A stretch of DNA of 64,000 nucleotides from Kudoa neothunni (Eukaryota; Cnidaria). Positions 33,182-45,474 of the stretch are shown here, in pieces (within the stretch, counting starts at the first letter, position 1; every line of letters begins with the position of its first letter). The notes beneath the pieces were generated by a model, which was not told where the DNA came from, searched no databases, and was given only the letters and a program-made list of their open reading frames with translations. A program made the position numbers and the translations under genes. Location of the stretch: positions 6,758,001 through 6,822,000 of the forward strand of contig OZ199838.1 in NCBI GenBank assembly GCA_964304625.1, written 5' to 3'.

Positions 33182-35444
33182 TTAACCCATTAAGATTTGT
33201 TGGGTCCTTTTGGGCCCCTGTTTAGGTGCCGTCTATAAAGTTTAATATTGCGACTATTAACTAGTTAATTTCCATATAAATATATACGTGGTCCTATTAT
33301 TGAAAAATTATTTGTAAAGTTAATTATGAATTCTAAACATTTTAATATACATCTCTTTCCATCGGCCAGTACACTTGCCTATAATAGAACCATAACATAG
33401 ACTATATATCAGAAAATTTTTTTATTTTTGTTTCTGCTCTTAAAACATATTGTCTTTTTAACTTTCAAAGCGCTTGTAATAGAAAATAATACACAAATAT
33501 CAGTTAATATTCACGTCACAATAGTGAGCCGAAATGGGAACGATAAACCCTCGAGGCATGCAGATGCTAAGTAGGATTAACATGGCTGACGTCACTGAGT
33601 ATATTAAACTAAGTGAAACAATCTGTGAACTTAGCGAAGATACTTTTTAAGAAGTTCCAGTTATAGTAGCGCTTCCTCCCGATAATGTTGACGCCCTTAC
33701 TTACTTGGAACATAACTTATTTCCCATACGGGATAGTATATTCGAAAATAATGACATCCCCGATGTTTCTGGACGTGTCCAATTGTTTAAACTACAAAAA
33801 AATGAAACCAAAAGTGCTGTTAAACACAGAAATGTTAAATGGGAAAAGTTTTTACCAACCAATTCCTCCTAAACAGTTAATAACCTATCTCGAAACCCTC
33901 GGTAGACGGTGCATATAAAGGTAGATATCTTTCAAAATTAATTTTTACGATATTTAAATTCATTTGAAACGTTCAAAAAATTTTTGGATGACAGCGTTCT
34001 ATTGCATATTGTAAAACAGTCGAATTTATATGTTCGATAACGAATAACCACTCTTTCAATCTGTGTCCGAATTGAAAACCTCCATTGGGATTTTAATTCT
34101 CTCAGGTTGTCATATTCTACCAAGCCAAAAAATGTATTGGGGACGAATGAAGACTCCGGAGTTACCATTGTAAAAAAACTGACAAAAGATTTAAAGAAAT
34201 AAAAAGACACATCCATTTCAACAATATGATTGTATGGATAAATCCGACAAATTATTTAACCATAGACGAACAAATGGTACCGTATTACGGAATGCATCCG
34301 GTCAAGATGTTTCTAAAGGGCCAGCCTGTTCGATTTGGTTTTAAATTTGGATAATGGCCAGCAAGGATAGTTATATTTACAGTTTTAAAATCTATTGTGG
34401 AAAGCAAGAAACAGATAAAACTTATGATGACTTAGATGAAAGTGTGGTCTTGAATTTTGTCGAGGAAATTGGTGATACTCCTGAGGTTGAAGTTTATTTT
34501 GACAATTTTTACTCCTCGTACAGATTATTTAAAATTCTACAAGAAAACAAAGTAAATGTTACCGGTACAATTAGACCGAATCAGACAAATCGATGTCCAT
34601 TTCAGCTACTAAAACAGTTTTCCAAATTTCTAAGGGACGTTTTTGAAGTTTATAGTGATAAACAAGGTATTTTTTGTGTTCAATGGAACGATACAAAACC
34701 AGTGATACTGATGAGTAATTTTGTTTCGGGTTTTCCTATTGGATCAGCTAAAAGTTCTTAAAAAAAGAAAAAAATACATTAACATAACACAGCCCAAGAT
34801 TGTTAGTGATTACAATGCGAATATGGGAGGTGTTGATCTAGCTGATAACGCGATTGCAAACTAAAGAATCAAAATAAAAGGTAAAAAATGGTACTGGCCA
34901 TTATTCACTAATCTTATTTCCATGTGTGCCACCAATTCATACAAAATAATATGCCACTTAATGACCCTACAATAACATTGATTCAACATGCACGCGAAAT
35001 TGTTGTCAGTCTAATAACTCCACAAAGGGGTTTAATTATGAGGAAGAGGTCTCGATTACAGCTGAATATTTCAATGAATATGTGTTCTGGAGTCGTACTT
35101 GGAAGTGATGTCAACAAAAGACGACTCGAATGTGTTGTGTGCCACAAGAAAACATACCTTTATTGTGAGGGGTGTTTGTAGAGACTTCACCTTAAATGTT
35201 CGAATACTTTCCATTCGGATAAATATATTTAAAAAAACTTGATTAATAAATTATATATTTGTGTTTTATTTCGCGCATGCACTATCTCGGGAGTTTATTG
35301 GGTCCTTTTGGCCCTTGAGAAAAGTTGTTGTATATCTCTCAGCTTTGTCGCAATTTAAAAAATTTAAGCTTATATAGACATTTTTGAAAAATACTTAGAA
35401 CATATTTTTTTTAATTTTTAAATGGTAGAATCTTAATGGGCTAA
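33182..35444. mobile_element. piggyBac transposon 1, decayed (2.26 kb)
   Basis: TTAA at 33182-33185 precedes the left end CCCATTAAGATT (33186). The right end AATCTTAATGGG finishes at 35440 and is followed by CTAA, a probable decay of TTAA. Subterminal blocks near both ends share TTGGGTCCTTTTGG(G)CCC. The enclosed reading frame is a piggyBac transposase (33582-35181) broken by stops and shifts. Confidence 0.92.
33582..35181 (+). pseudogene. piggyBac transposase pseudogene 1
   Basis: The N-terminal reading begins MADVTEYIKL and continues, after an in-frame TAA, with VIVALPPDNVDALTYLEHN and NDIPDVSGRVQLF, typical of piggyBac N-termini. The DDE domain is recognisable in TIDEQMVPYYG (first catalytic Asp, near 34263), VYFDNFYSSYRLFKIL (second), and NANMGGVDLADN (third, near 34828). 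The C-terminus has cysteine-pair residues (LECVVCHKKTYLYCEGC) of the family zinc-binding domain. A one-base deletion near 34347, several stops and additional frame changes mean it cannot make transposase. Confidence 0.92.
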
Positions 35445-35559
35445 TGAAAGCTTCATTAATTTTTTTTATCATCATTACACGCCTATCAAAATAAATGGAA
35501 TAATGATAATATGTTCCAACTAATTTTTACATTTAACTACACGAAATTAAAAAATAACG

Positions 35560-36077
35560 TTTTAGCCGGCACTCTAGCGCAGCGCTTCCTAACTAAAATT
35601 GGACTCGCATCCCCCATTTTTTGACAGAACGAAATTCGCATCCCTTTACATACGATAAGGTGTAACTGACTTAAGATTTATCAAAAATTATTTTCAATTT
35701 TGATCAGATCTCGCACCACCTGAGACCAAAGTTCGCACCCCCTAAGGTGCGGGCACCCCCAGTTGGGAACCCATGCTCTAGCGGGATTTAAATAATTCGA
35801 GAATGAAAAAATACGATGCTGTCGCTGACCTCAAATTATTTAACGTTGGTGCCGAGCCACGAAATTTTTAAATGAACACCGGGATTGGAACACTCTTTCA
35901 AATAAATGCTCATAATTTAAATTTCATAATCCAAATCGTTGAAGTATGAAGCTTAAAATTTTTTAGTTATTTTGCATCTATGGGTTAATTTGAAACTTCA
36001 ATATACTTTTTGAATATTGTTAAGAAACGCATCTACACGAAATCTTCCCCAAGTAGCTCTGGGCACTTCCCGCTAAT
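35560..36077. mobile_element. dispersed repeat, copy 2, carrying a hAT MITE
   Basis: Inverted relative of 14194-14510: it ends TCTGGGCACTTCCCGCTAAT at 36077, against the inverted counterpart at 14194. It is interrupted at 35572-35783 by hAT MITE copy 2; removing the MITE and one target copy restores alignment with the 14.5 kb copy. Confidence 0.65.
35572..35783. mobile_element. hAT-type MITE, copy 2 (196 bp plus 8-bp target duplications)
   Basis: Element 35580-35775 starts CAGCGCTTCCTAACT and ends AGTTGGGAACCCATG. A perfect CTCTAGCG flanks both sides (35572-35579, 35776-35783). It is about 31 bases longer than copy 1 because of an internal segment (CATTTTTTGACAGAACGAA region) absent from copy 1. 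Otherwise the two align along their whole length. Confidence 0.92.
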
Positions 36078-36335
36078 TATTAATAAATTACATTACCCAT
36101 AAAATCATGATTATTAATTATAGCTTCAAATATTTATATCGTTGACTCCATGAATAATTTTTTTTAAATATTTGGTATAATTAATTTTAAAAATGAAGCT
36201 GACAATAGTCGTTAAATGAAAACGCGTATTTATTGGAATTAATAATTTTACGCTTTACTGCTAAGACTGTATTAAAAATATTACTAATTCTTTTTACAAT
36301 ATACTATCTATTATATAGAGAGAGCATGCAATATT
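36078..36335. other. AT-rich spacer
   Basis: Nothing recognised. Confidence 0.4.
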
Positions 36336-37065
36336 CGATTTAAGTCGTCGATTTCATTAGGATGATTCGATGTTTACTTTTTCTGAGTGTTTTGGAAAGG
36401 CTTCTAAAATAAGAATGGACAGAAAAAGACGCGATTTGGATTATTATATTAAGGGTTGAGTTAATTTGGAAGTTATTTAAATGGATTTGTATAGAAATAC
36501 GGCAAGTTAAAATTACCTACAAAATCATATGCAGAAACATATTGCATTATCGAAACATAATTCAATGATAAAATCGTCAAAGCGGGTCTCTCCTGACCCC
36601 TTTTTATTCAAATGTCATAAAAATCAAAAAATAATGATTTATCTTGTTTCAGCCGTGGTGTATGATAGATTACCGTTTAAAATAATAGATAGTTACACAA
36701 GATCTAGAAGTTTTTCCTAAAAATATTGTCCTACAGCACGCTTACTTTCCAATGCTGAAACTTTTATTGAAAGGCACTTACTCACATTGGTTAAAAAAAT
36801 ATTTCAGCAACATCAACTTGTCGACAATATTTTTTAAATAAACCGTCCTCTTTATTCGCAATTGAAAGTTTTTGGAGATTAGCCACATTTTTTCGGGTGA
36901 GAGAACATCTCTTTCGAGAGGAAAAATTTCGATGGTACTATAATAATATTAAAATAGTGGAATTAAAATATGATATAATTTAATTATATTATATGTAATG
37001 TTAATTTGTGTTTTTTGCGTCATAGAGTATTTGCGCAAACCTGCATATAATCTCCTTTATGCATG
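36336..37065 (+). pseudogene. hAT-like transposase relic in a dispersed direct repeat, copy 2
   Basis: Direct-orientation relative of 27305-28050. It keeps a longer open stretch (36529-36720) reading MQKHIALSKHNSMIKSS, then SAVVYDRLPFKIIDSYTR, and further on a shifted frame with LLTLVKKIFQQHQLVDN. It is interpreted as the N-terminal part of a hAT-type transposase beginning at its zinc finger. No catalytic core or terminal repeat is present. Confidence 0.4.
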
Positions 37066-38024
37066 AGTCGAAAATTACATGCCCTAGTTATAATATATAT
37101 GGATTATACATTAACGTAATATTATTCTTAAGATATTAATCAATATTTTATATTATATTTCTCTTAGTTTCTCATAATTATTTTTGTAGGCTATACCAAT
37201 CGATCAAGTAAAACATCCTATAAGTATTTCATAATTTGATCTTAACAACTGTGATTTCGTTGGATTATCACATTATTTCTTTAGCAATTACCTGTTATTA
37301 ACTATAAGGACGTTAAACAATAATTTCATATTTTCTGGGAAAATTAAATAATTAATTAATTATAGGGAACTTTAATATTATAAAAAAATCGTATATTAAA
37401 TGAAATATAGAAAATCACACAAAAAACATCATACTATTCTAATTCGTATATGCGGAATTAATAGTAAGGTTAAATATACCTATTAATCGGCAAATGTGGA
37501 CATTATTCTGATGTTTTATTCATTGTTTTTGAAGAGATAGGTGTTAATGATAGATTATTTACATAATCATCATAAGCATAATTAATCTAAAAATTTTATT
37601 TCTATCTATTCGAATGGGAAGAATATAATAAATTTGTTGGTGCAGTTTTTGGGTAATAATATTGCAGCAAAATGCTAAAAATTCTATATTCGTACGCTAC
37701 AAAATTATCCCGATATTGACATGGGCGCCGAACTGTATATTTTGTATAGGAAGAGCAGTATTCACGTTTCACTTCAAGTTACTCATCTTTATAAAATTGT
37801 TTAATAATTTTAAAAATTACTCAGAATTATTTATCGCGTCTGATTAAATTTTAGGATTAATGAAAACAAGATAGGGGTATACTTTGATTAAAGTAAGTTA
37901 TATAAACCTAAGTTTTTCAATTTATGGTACTAAATAATCATAAATTTACCAATAATTTTAATTTAATTAAAAAAGTCAAACAGTTAATTTTAAAAAATTA
38001 CTCAACGCAAGCGCAAACGTTTAA
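37066..38024. other. upstream region of the COA7-like gene
   Basis: AT-rich DNA, nothing recognised; the gene's promoter should be near its 3' end. Confidence 0.4.
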
Positions 38025-39037
38025 ATGACGTTAATAGATGCCTTTTTAGACTTCGCTATTGCTAAAGTTAACACAAAATGTAACAAACAAAACGATTTTA
38101 ATGAGAGAGTTAAGAGATTTAATGAACATGAATGTCTCGAAAGAAATAGACCTGAATGTATTGTTTTCAAATCTGTTGATACAATCAACCAATTTAAATG
38201 TTCTGTTTAGCTTGTAATTCATACGCTGAAGTAGTTCTAACAAAAGATAGCAATCCATACAAAGCCGCGAAAATATTTCAAAAGAATTGCATTCAAAATA
38301 AATTTCCTAGAAGTTGTTTCAACTATGGTAATCTACGAGTGGGCACTTATACCATTACTGTTGATCCCAAGAAAAAGATGCGATATCCAGGTAGTGCTTT
38401 ACAGTGGATTTTGGCAATGACAATCGTTAAGAAATAAATCCTTCTGTGGCTCTTGATTATTTTCGCATGGGTTGCTCTGGAGACAGCTATGGGGCTTGTT
38501 TCAATGCCGCCGTTATTTTGACAATGGGAATCAACGGAACAAAAGAATCTAAAATATCTCCCGAGTTCTACTCTACCCCTTGGACAAAAAAGCCTCCCAA
38601 ATCTATCACCATAGATAACGGCATATCATTCATAGTTCCAGCTGATTATGTCGCCGATATTCACAATGTTAGAAATTATCCTGCTGAAGTGGCAACTGAA
38701 ATTCTAGAACTTTTCAAGAAAGGTTGCAATTCAGAATATCATAATTCGTGCTTCAATGCAGCAAAAGTCATTGAAAATCTAACCGATAATGATTATAATG
38801 TAAATATTGTAGCTCAGTGCATATGGTTATATTGGCGGTAATCACGAAATGACCCCCGACTACGAAACAGCCTATGAGTATTGCTCGAAAGGGTGCCAAT
38901 ATGGAAATCAAAATTGTTGTTTTCTTGGCCACGATCTAGTCGCGTCCGGTAGAGTGAAATCACACACACTCGATGACGCCAAAAAGCTGATTTTACAAGC
39001 TGATCGATCCGATAAACAAAGCTCGCCCATACGCTAA
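38025..39037 (+). CDS. COA7: COA7-like Sel1-repeat protein (cytochrome c oxidase assembly factor)
   Basis: In animals COA7 is a Cys-rich Sel1-repeat protein of the mitochondrial intermembrane space needed for respiratory complex assembly. Exons: 38025-38157, 38211-38390, 38432-38766, 38813-39037; introns of 53, 41 and 46 bases, GT-AG, all in frame, giving about 290 residues (human about 231). Repeats show the paired-cysteine Sel1 pattern: NPYKAAKIFQKNC / PRSCFNYGNLRVG, SVALDYFRMGCSGDSYGACF, ATEILELFKKGC / HNSCFNAAKLSAYGY, DYETAYEYCSKGCQYGNQNC. The N-terminus (KCNKQNDFNERVKRF, NRPESCNSYAE) parallels the family start. The extra length is mostly a proline-rich insertion in exon 3 (STPWTKKPPKS region) within one repeat unit. 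No cleavable targeting sequence is seen, as expected for import by the disulfide-relay route. Confidence 0.85.
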
Positions 39038-40015
39038 CTAATCAGTACAGTTCAGGCGATTTGCTTGGTATATAAATATAGCGTTAAAATTTTTACTTTT
39101 TGTATAGTTAACTCTTTTTTAGAATAATTTTTGTATATTTTAAGTGAAATTGATTAGTTTTAGGTTTTAGAGGTATTATCTCCCTGTTTTTCGCCAATCA
39201 CAATATGTAAAATCTTAGATTTTGAGTAATGTTAAATTATCAGCATTTTTTTCATGTTGAAGCAATTGCGTTAACACTTGTGTCTGAATGTTAATAAATT
39301 CGTTAGTTCTAAATTATTATACACCAAAAATGCAGATTATTATTTATTCGATAAATCCGATAAAATTACGGACATAGTACAGAATAATCCGTCTGAAGTT
39401 ACAACTTTACATATAATATTTAATACATAACAATATAAAATCATAAACATGAAATAATATTCTGCGATAAAACATTTCTGTAATTCATAATTAATATTCG
39501 CAAATATTAAGTTTAATGTATCCTGCACCTCTTTGGAGTATCAACCCAAGACTTATGCCAACACGATCATTGCAACATTTATGTTTCTTCCATTTTGTGA
39601 CGAAATTTATTAATTTAAAGATAGTACACACCTTAAAAACTTTCTAACTAATAAAATACAATATTCTATTAAATACAGAAAAATAAGCCTGAAAAATTCA
39701 AAGCTAACAAATATTACAGTGCTATCTCCGCGAATTAACATAACATCGTTTTGTTTGTCGTAAAGGCAGTGTGAAACAACAATCGTGAATTTATTATTTA
39801 ATTGCCCCAAGTTTAATTATACGATTTAATAAAATTTCCGTAATACTGTAAAATGGGATTTCGAGCTCAAAAATTATAAGGTTTCCAGGTCAATATGAGA
39901 CTTTCTTGTTTTAAAATAAAGCCTTTTCCATTAAGATGAGCATCGTAAAAGAGGCATAAGTTTAGTCGCCTAATAGCTAGATTTGTTGCAATCACGTGAG
40001 ACTACGAGAAACATT
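39038..40015. other. intergenic DNA downstream of the COA7-like gene
   Basis: No further exon was supported. Includes the gene's 3' flank and AT-rich spacer. Confidence 0.4.
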
Positions 40016-41516
40016 TTGTGTCGGGACAGTGGCTATTCCCATGGAAACGAATAACTCCTCCGTTATAGGCGATATTTCAAATCTGACTTCATATTTGAAT
40101 TGAGCTATTTTTAATCTAATTTTGTATATAAAAGTTGTTTGAAATTTAAAGAATAAAAATTCAACATTTTGTATGCCCTATTTACACTGTTCATTAGTAG
40201 TACACTCACGTTTTTTAGGCTAATATTATGTAATACAAACATCATAATTGAAATGAAAATTAAAAACATATTCTAATAAGTAGAAACCGTTCTGTTCGTG
40301 CATTCTTGTGTCACCCACCATGTCTAAATATGAATATGCGCGTGAATCCTATTTGATTATGGGGCGTTCTATTTCGTAAGACTAGTTCTAAATTTAAAAA
40401 AAAAACTTTGAAATAACTGAAATCTGTAGGACAAGTTTATGTATTATATTCAGTTGGAGAGGAGAAATTTAAGCTTGTGTAAGATATAAAATACCAATTG
40501 CATGGAATTGGTTTGAAAGTGGTGTCATTCTTGCTTCCTATGAAAGCGCTTTTAAATTGATTTTCTCAAACTTATACCTTTTATTAAAAAATATTATTGT
40601 ACTGTTAAAATTTTCAATGTGGTTATTTTGGAGAAATTTTTTGGGCGCACAGCTAAACAACCATGGCTAGTGGATAAGTTGATCAATTCTTCATTGGAGT
40701 GAAAATTGATTCTTCTGAACTATTAAAATGACACATCCCTCAGTATCAGTAAACAAATGTTTACAATCTTAAAATGAAATTTTTCGGAACAATTCAAAAT
40801 GCTCAGGGACGAATTAACCGTTATTTTAACTCCAACATTGTTTATTATAATACTTACTACATTTCTTCGCTGGCTCGCTTTACAAAAGCCAAATAAACGT
40901 ACCCCAAAAATCACCATTCAAAAATTTTCATTTTATAAATTTACCCATTAAGACGATACCAGAGGAATTAATGCAGAAAATTCAGAATCACCCTGCTTGT
41001 TAAAAGTTGATAAATGAGTTTAAATTAAAAAGTATAGGTTTACTCTTAAATTTAAACTCATAGGTTCCTGTATTTATAGGTTCTGTATTCACGAATAGGC
41101 ACCATGAAAATCTTTCTCATACTTCTGATTAAAGTAAATACATTTGTAGGGACAAAACAACGAAAATTCCCCAAATTATAGTACAATCTTATAGATGCAT
41201 ATGAAAAGTGGTTTACATCGTTGTAAAATAGTTCGAATCCAATTAATATCCATTAATTAACGACAATTTTGTTAAATTTTTATTAAAAAATGTTTATATT
41301 ACATAATATTAGACTCAAAAACGTGAGTGTACTACTAGTGAACAGTGTAAATAGGACAGACAAAGTGTTGAATTTTTATTCTTCAAATTTCAAACAATTT
41401 TTACATAAAAAATTCGACTAAAAATAGCTCAATTCAAATATGAAGTCAGATTTGAAATATCGTCTATAACAGAGGAGTTATTCGTTTCCATGGGAATAGC
41501 CACTGCCTTTTGTCGG
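40016..41516. mobile_element. GGCAGTGG-family foldback element, copy 1 (about 1.48 kb)
   Basis: Long inverted arms (about 40025-40250 and 41285-41507) begin and end with GACAGTGGCTATTCCCATGG and its complement, then AACGAATAACTCCTC. Nine-base flanks TTGTGTCGG (40016-40024) and TTTTGTCGG (41508-41516) match at eight of nine positions. The 1 kb between the arms holds no recognisable transposase. Long inverted repeats plus 9-base duplications resemble Mutator-like (MULE) foldback elements, but no MULE protein supports this. Confidence 0.75.
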
Positions 41517-41624
41517 ACGGCGAAGTCACTAAATATTTCCTATTAATTAATTTAAAATAAATTTATATAAATTATATATTATTAAAATGCTCTTGTAAAT
41601 ATTGCATATATTCATATTTTTAGG

Positions 41625-42630
41625 ATGGAATTTAATTATGGAAATAGTCAACCTAATAGAAACCAAGTAAGCATTAGCGATGCTGATGGAGTAAAAATCA
41701 TAAACAAATCGTTGGAAGGAATATCGGCGAAACAGTTTTCTGAAAATCTTTCACGTAACTACAGGTCCGTTTGGAGAATAATTGACAAATACAACAGAAA
41801 TGGTGTTATAAACGTTCAGAAACGTGGAGATGACAGAAAATTGAAGTTATTTCACGATCGAAAATTAGAAATTTTAACTTGGATTGACCGTGACTGTTTG
41901 CTGAGACTGAGCGATATCACCAGAATAATCGGCGAAAATTTTGGACTCTCGGCCAGCATAAGTACAGTTGAAAGAATTATCCGAGACTTTCATTACACAA
42001 TAAAATCCGCCGTCCCGATTCCCGAAAGAAGAAATTGTGAATCCACAATCGAAACGAGATTCAAATATGCTAAAGATTTTAGGGAATATGAACTGGAGGC
42101 AGAGGATAAAAACTTCATATTTATGGACAAGGTTGGGTTTTCAGTGGTAGCGAGACCAAAAAGAGGTAGTTCGGCAAGAGGGGTTTCGCCTTATCTTTCT
42201 ATTTCAACTGCCCGGAGTAGAGATATTTAGGCTGTGTCTGTTATGAATAAGTACGGCATGATATATCACAAAATTCACAGTAAGGCAGTGAGTGGTGAAA
42301 ATTTCAGAAAATGTCTAATTAAAATAGAGAATACCTGTTTATCCAGGAATATAAACAATCTAATTTTTATTATTGATAACGCATGTATCCATCATTACAG
42401 CGGACTTTATGACACAATTGACTCACTCCAACTTTAATTGTTTTTCCAACCGCTGTATTCTCCGTTCCCATAACCTATAGAGAATATTTTTTCCATGTGG
42501 AAAAATTTGGTTGTAAAGGCAGAAGAAAAACATGAGGGAGAATTAAAAGAATTAATATCATCTAAATTTAACGAGATTAATGGCTCGCATTGTGATAGCT
42601 TCTATAGGAAGATGTTAAAGTATTTATGAA
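41625..42630 (+). pseudogene. IS630/Tc1-superfamily transposase pseudogene
   Basis: One frame runs through about 330 codons with three substitutions to stops (TAG at 42228-42230, TAA at about 42435 and about 42471). The N-terminal helix-turn-helix region contains GVKIINKSLEGISAKQF, SRNYRSVWRIIDKYNRNG and STVERIIRDFHYTIKS. The DDE core shows KNFIFMDKVGFSVVARPKRG (first Asp), NNLIFIIDNACIHHY (second Asp) and, after stops, LYSPFP-stop-PIENIFSMWK (acidic third position in PIEN). The last part is FNEINGSHCDSFYRKMLKYL. The frame is intact apart from the stops, so inactivation is fairly recent. I found no matching terminal repeats. Confidence 0.9.
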
Positions 42631-42876
42631 AGATAGCAAACAAAGAAATAATTAATCGATATAAAATTTATTTTCTACTATTATTGGATTTATTATATCG
42701 ATATATCGGAAGTGTTTTCCTGCGCAGAATTTAACTTTAACATAATTTGAGACTTAAATATTTCAATATTCAAACTTATTTTATGATTATCACATTGATT
42801 GCAAAGAACCTCATATTGATCGGGAAACCCTATAATTATATGAAATTTTAACATCTGTTATAATCTACAGCAGTCA
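42631..42876. other. AT-rich spacer
   Basis: Nothing recognised. Confidence 0.4.
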
Positions 42877-43043
42877 CTATAGGACCAGGGGTTTTGAGAC
42901 TGAGAGTGTCAGACGTTTTTTTCAAATTTACCCCTCAGATTTGGAAACCAAATTCATGTTTACTTTAAGGCTTTATACTGGTTTAGCTATGGCCGAGGTT
43001 ATTGGTGGGGTAAATTCTGATCCTAAAAGGCATGTAGGCTTAC

Positions 43044-45474
43044 ATAACCCTCCGAGCCCTTTCCGGGTCAAATTGACCCCGGAGCTTATTGTATCACAAA
43101 TTATCTACGCATAGAATATGTAAAAAAATTTTAACATTTGGTCTATTCTCCTAAAACTAACGATATTATATAAATTTTGAATACAAATTCGAAAAAGTCC
43201 AATAAACAACGATATACAAAAAAACCTACATTTGATGCTTTTTTGGGTCAATTTAACTCCGGGTTTTTATTGCTTTAAATAATACAAAATAATTTTAAAA
43301 AAATGAGTTTGGTTGAATTCTGTTGACAAAATGCTGAGTAAACAAGGAAAACATGTAGACGAGATAATACGCGACGGTACGGGTGCGGATGTTGCCGTTT
43401 TTTTTCTGGTTGACCCGGTTACAAACTACTGCCAAAAAATATCTGCCTATTTGGGGAAGGCAAATACAGAAAGAGCTTATGTGTGGTGAAAATGTTGTGC
43501 TCAAACTAGTGACTCACCTGAAGAACGGTGGTAGAAATATTGTTTGCGGCAACTTTGTTACCTCTGTTCCACTCGCTGATAAGTTATTAACTTATGGACT
43601 TACGATGCTTGGTACAATAAGATCGAATAAACGGGATATTCCTCCAATAATGAAAAGCAGTAAATCGAGGGAGATTAAAAGTTCTTGTTTTCTTTTTAAT
43701 GAAAAAAAGTGTTATGATCCGGTGTACCAAGGAAAAATAGGGCCGTAATACTCCTAGCAACATCAACCACCAACACTAAAACTTCCGACGATACTAATAA
43801 AATGCCAGAAATAATAAGTTATTGTAATAAAACCAAGGCGGAGTCGATACTGTTGATCGTACCCTCGCTTTGGCGAGTGTAAAAGGTACTCGGATCGTTG
43901 GCCTACAGTTGTTTTTTGCAACATTATTGATATAAGTTTTATAGATGCATTTTGTCTATACCAAATTACATTTAATGATAAAAGGACAAAAATATCGAAA
44001 TTTCCGGAAAGTCTCGCTGACTTGACCTACTTGTTAGGCCTTCCTTCAAATTAAAAAAGCATGCAATGAATCGAATTATCAAAATATGCCCAAATTTACA
44101 TTACATAGATCCCGTAAAAGGTGCACATTATGCTCCAGAAACTCTGACAGAAAGACGAATAACTCGTGTAACGTTTGTTTAAGACATTGATGAGAAAATC
44201 GTTCAACCATTTTTTTCTCGGACTGTTCAAAAATTATATAACTGTATGTATAATAGAACTAGCGCAAAAACCTGCTTTGCGTGGGCTTCCTTGCCCGGAC
44301 ACGCAGACTAAAGCCTTGATTAGGCCAAGGTCATTTGAAGTTCAAAGTAAATTCAGAGTATTTAAATAAATAGTACAAAGATTACCCAATTAACTGATGA
44401 TTTGTTTAACTCATTTGGTGCTTGAACCTTATTTAATATTTTTAAAAACGAATAAACACTACTGAGAGTTTGAATTTTCTATTTGGAGCTCCTAAAATAT
44501 CGATTTTCTCCTTGTTGTTTGCAGTAATCTCCAAATCATACCATTTGAATAGGACTAATCTTATTATACATCAACAAATGAATTTCATATTAATGCTTGG
44601 ATACATAACCTAATATTACCTTCCTTATTTGAACTATCTCAATTACTTTCCAATAATTTTAAAGTAAAATAAACACTATGGTACACTTAAAATTAACTTT
44701 TTATAACTTTAACGAAATGGCCTATATGTTCGCGTAAACCTTTTATAATTTTTTACGTATTTTTCTGTGTTAAAATAAAATTTTATCTTTCCATATGTGT
44801 GCTCAAATAGAGCGATATATCTCACTATAAAGAATGAAAAATGCATACACACTGACACACACACGGATTACCGGTTTGCTTTATGTAGTAGATTTTATTG
44901 TTTTCTTATTTTAGATGTTATGTACTCTTTTTAGTTGGAATCATTAAATCCGTTTGAAATTCTTAGTCTTATTAACCGCTATACGTCTCTTTAAAGTGAT
45001 TTAATCTAATTCCAAAATTAATCTTCGAACAGGGAATCGTAGGCAGTTTTGTATAAAGTCAATATGCTTCGATGCAAATTATGAAAAATATTAATTAGGG
45101 AAATAATTTATTACTGACGATTACGGAAGGACTTAAGCTACGTGTTTTAATCAAAAAAATGTTATAATAATTTTAAACTCTCAGTAATTAAGAAATCACA
45201 ACTAATACGTTACAACAAAGCCTAAGATAACAGAAATATGGATGGTGTCCGTTAATAAGCTTGTGTTCGGGCCATTTCGCATGCATGTGGTGAAACTCTT
45301 AATAAGAATACAACAGAAATCTGTCGAAAAATTTTTATTTAATTTTCACAATGATTACATAATTATTTATTGAATTCAGTTATGCAACAAAAATCTGGGG
45401 TCAATTTGACCCCAAAAAGCACCAAGTGCATAGTCGATATTGAGGCGCTCCGAGCGCCACACTCGGAAGGATAA
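43044..45474. mobile_element. piggyBac transposon 2, decayed, inserted at ATAA
   Basis: The left end is CCCTCCGAGCCC (43048) and the right end reads back as CCTTCCGAGTG (45470). ATAA flanks both sides (43044-43047, 45471-45474) instead of the usual TTAA. Subterminal palindromes GGGTCAAATTGACCC (near 43065) and GGGGTCAATTTGACCCC (near 45398) lie inside the ends, a known feature of several piggyBac families. It carries a broken transposase. Confidence 0.88.
43383..44370 (+). pseudogene. piggyBac transposase pseudogene 2
   Basis: A different subfamily from pseudogene 1. Readable pieces are LKLVTHLKNGGRNIVCGNFV, TSVPLADKLLTYGLTMLGTI, RSNKRDIPPIMKSSKSREIK, and in shifted frames GGVDTVDRTLAS-like and RWPTVVFCNIIDISFIDAF. 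In active relatives CDNFFTS carries a catalytic Asp; here it is CGNFVTS, so that Asp is replaced by Gly. The N-terminal part with the first catalytic Asp is missing or unrecognisable. A tail similar to the unclassified 14.2 kb repeat lies at 44845-44893, just downstream. Confidence 0.85.
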
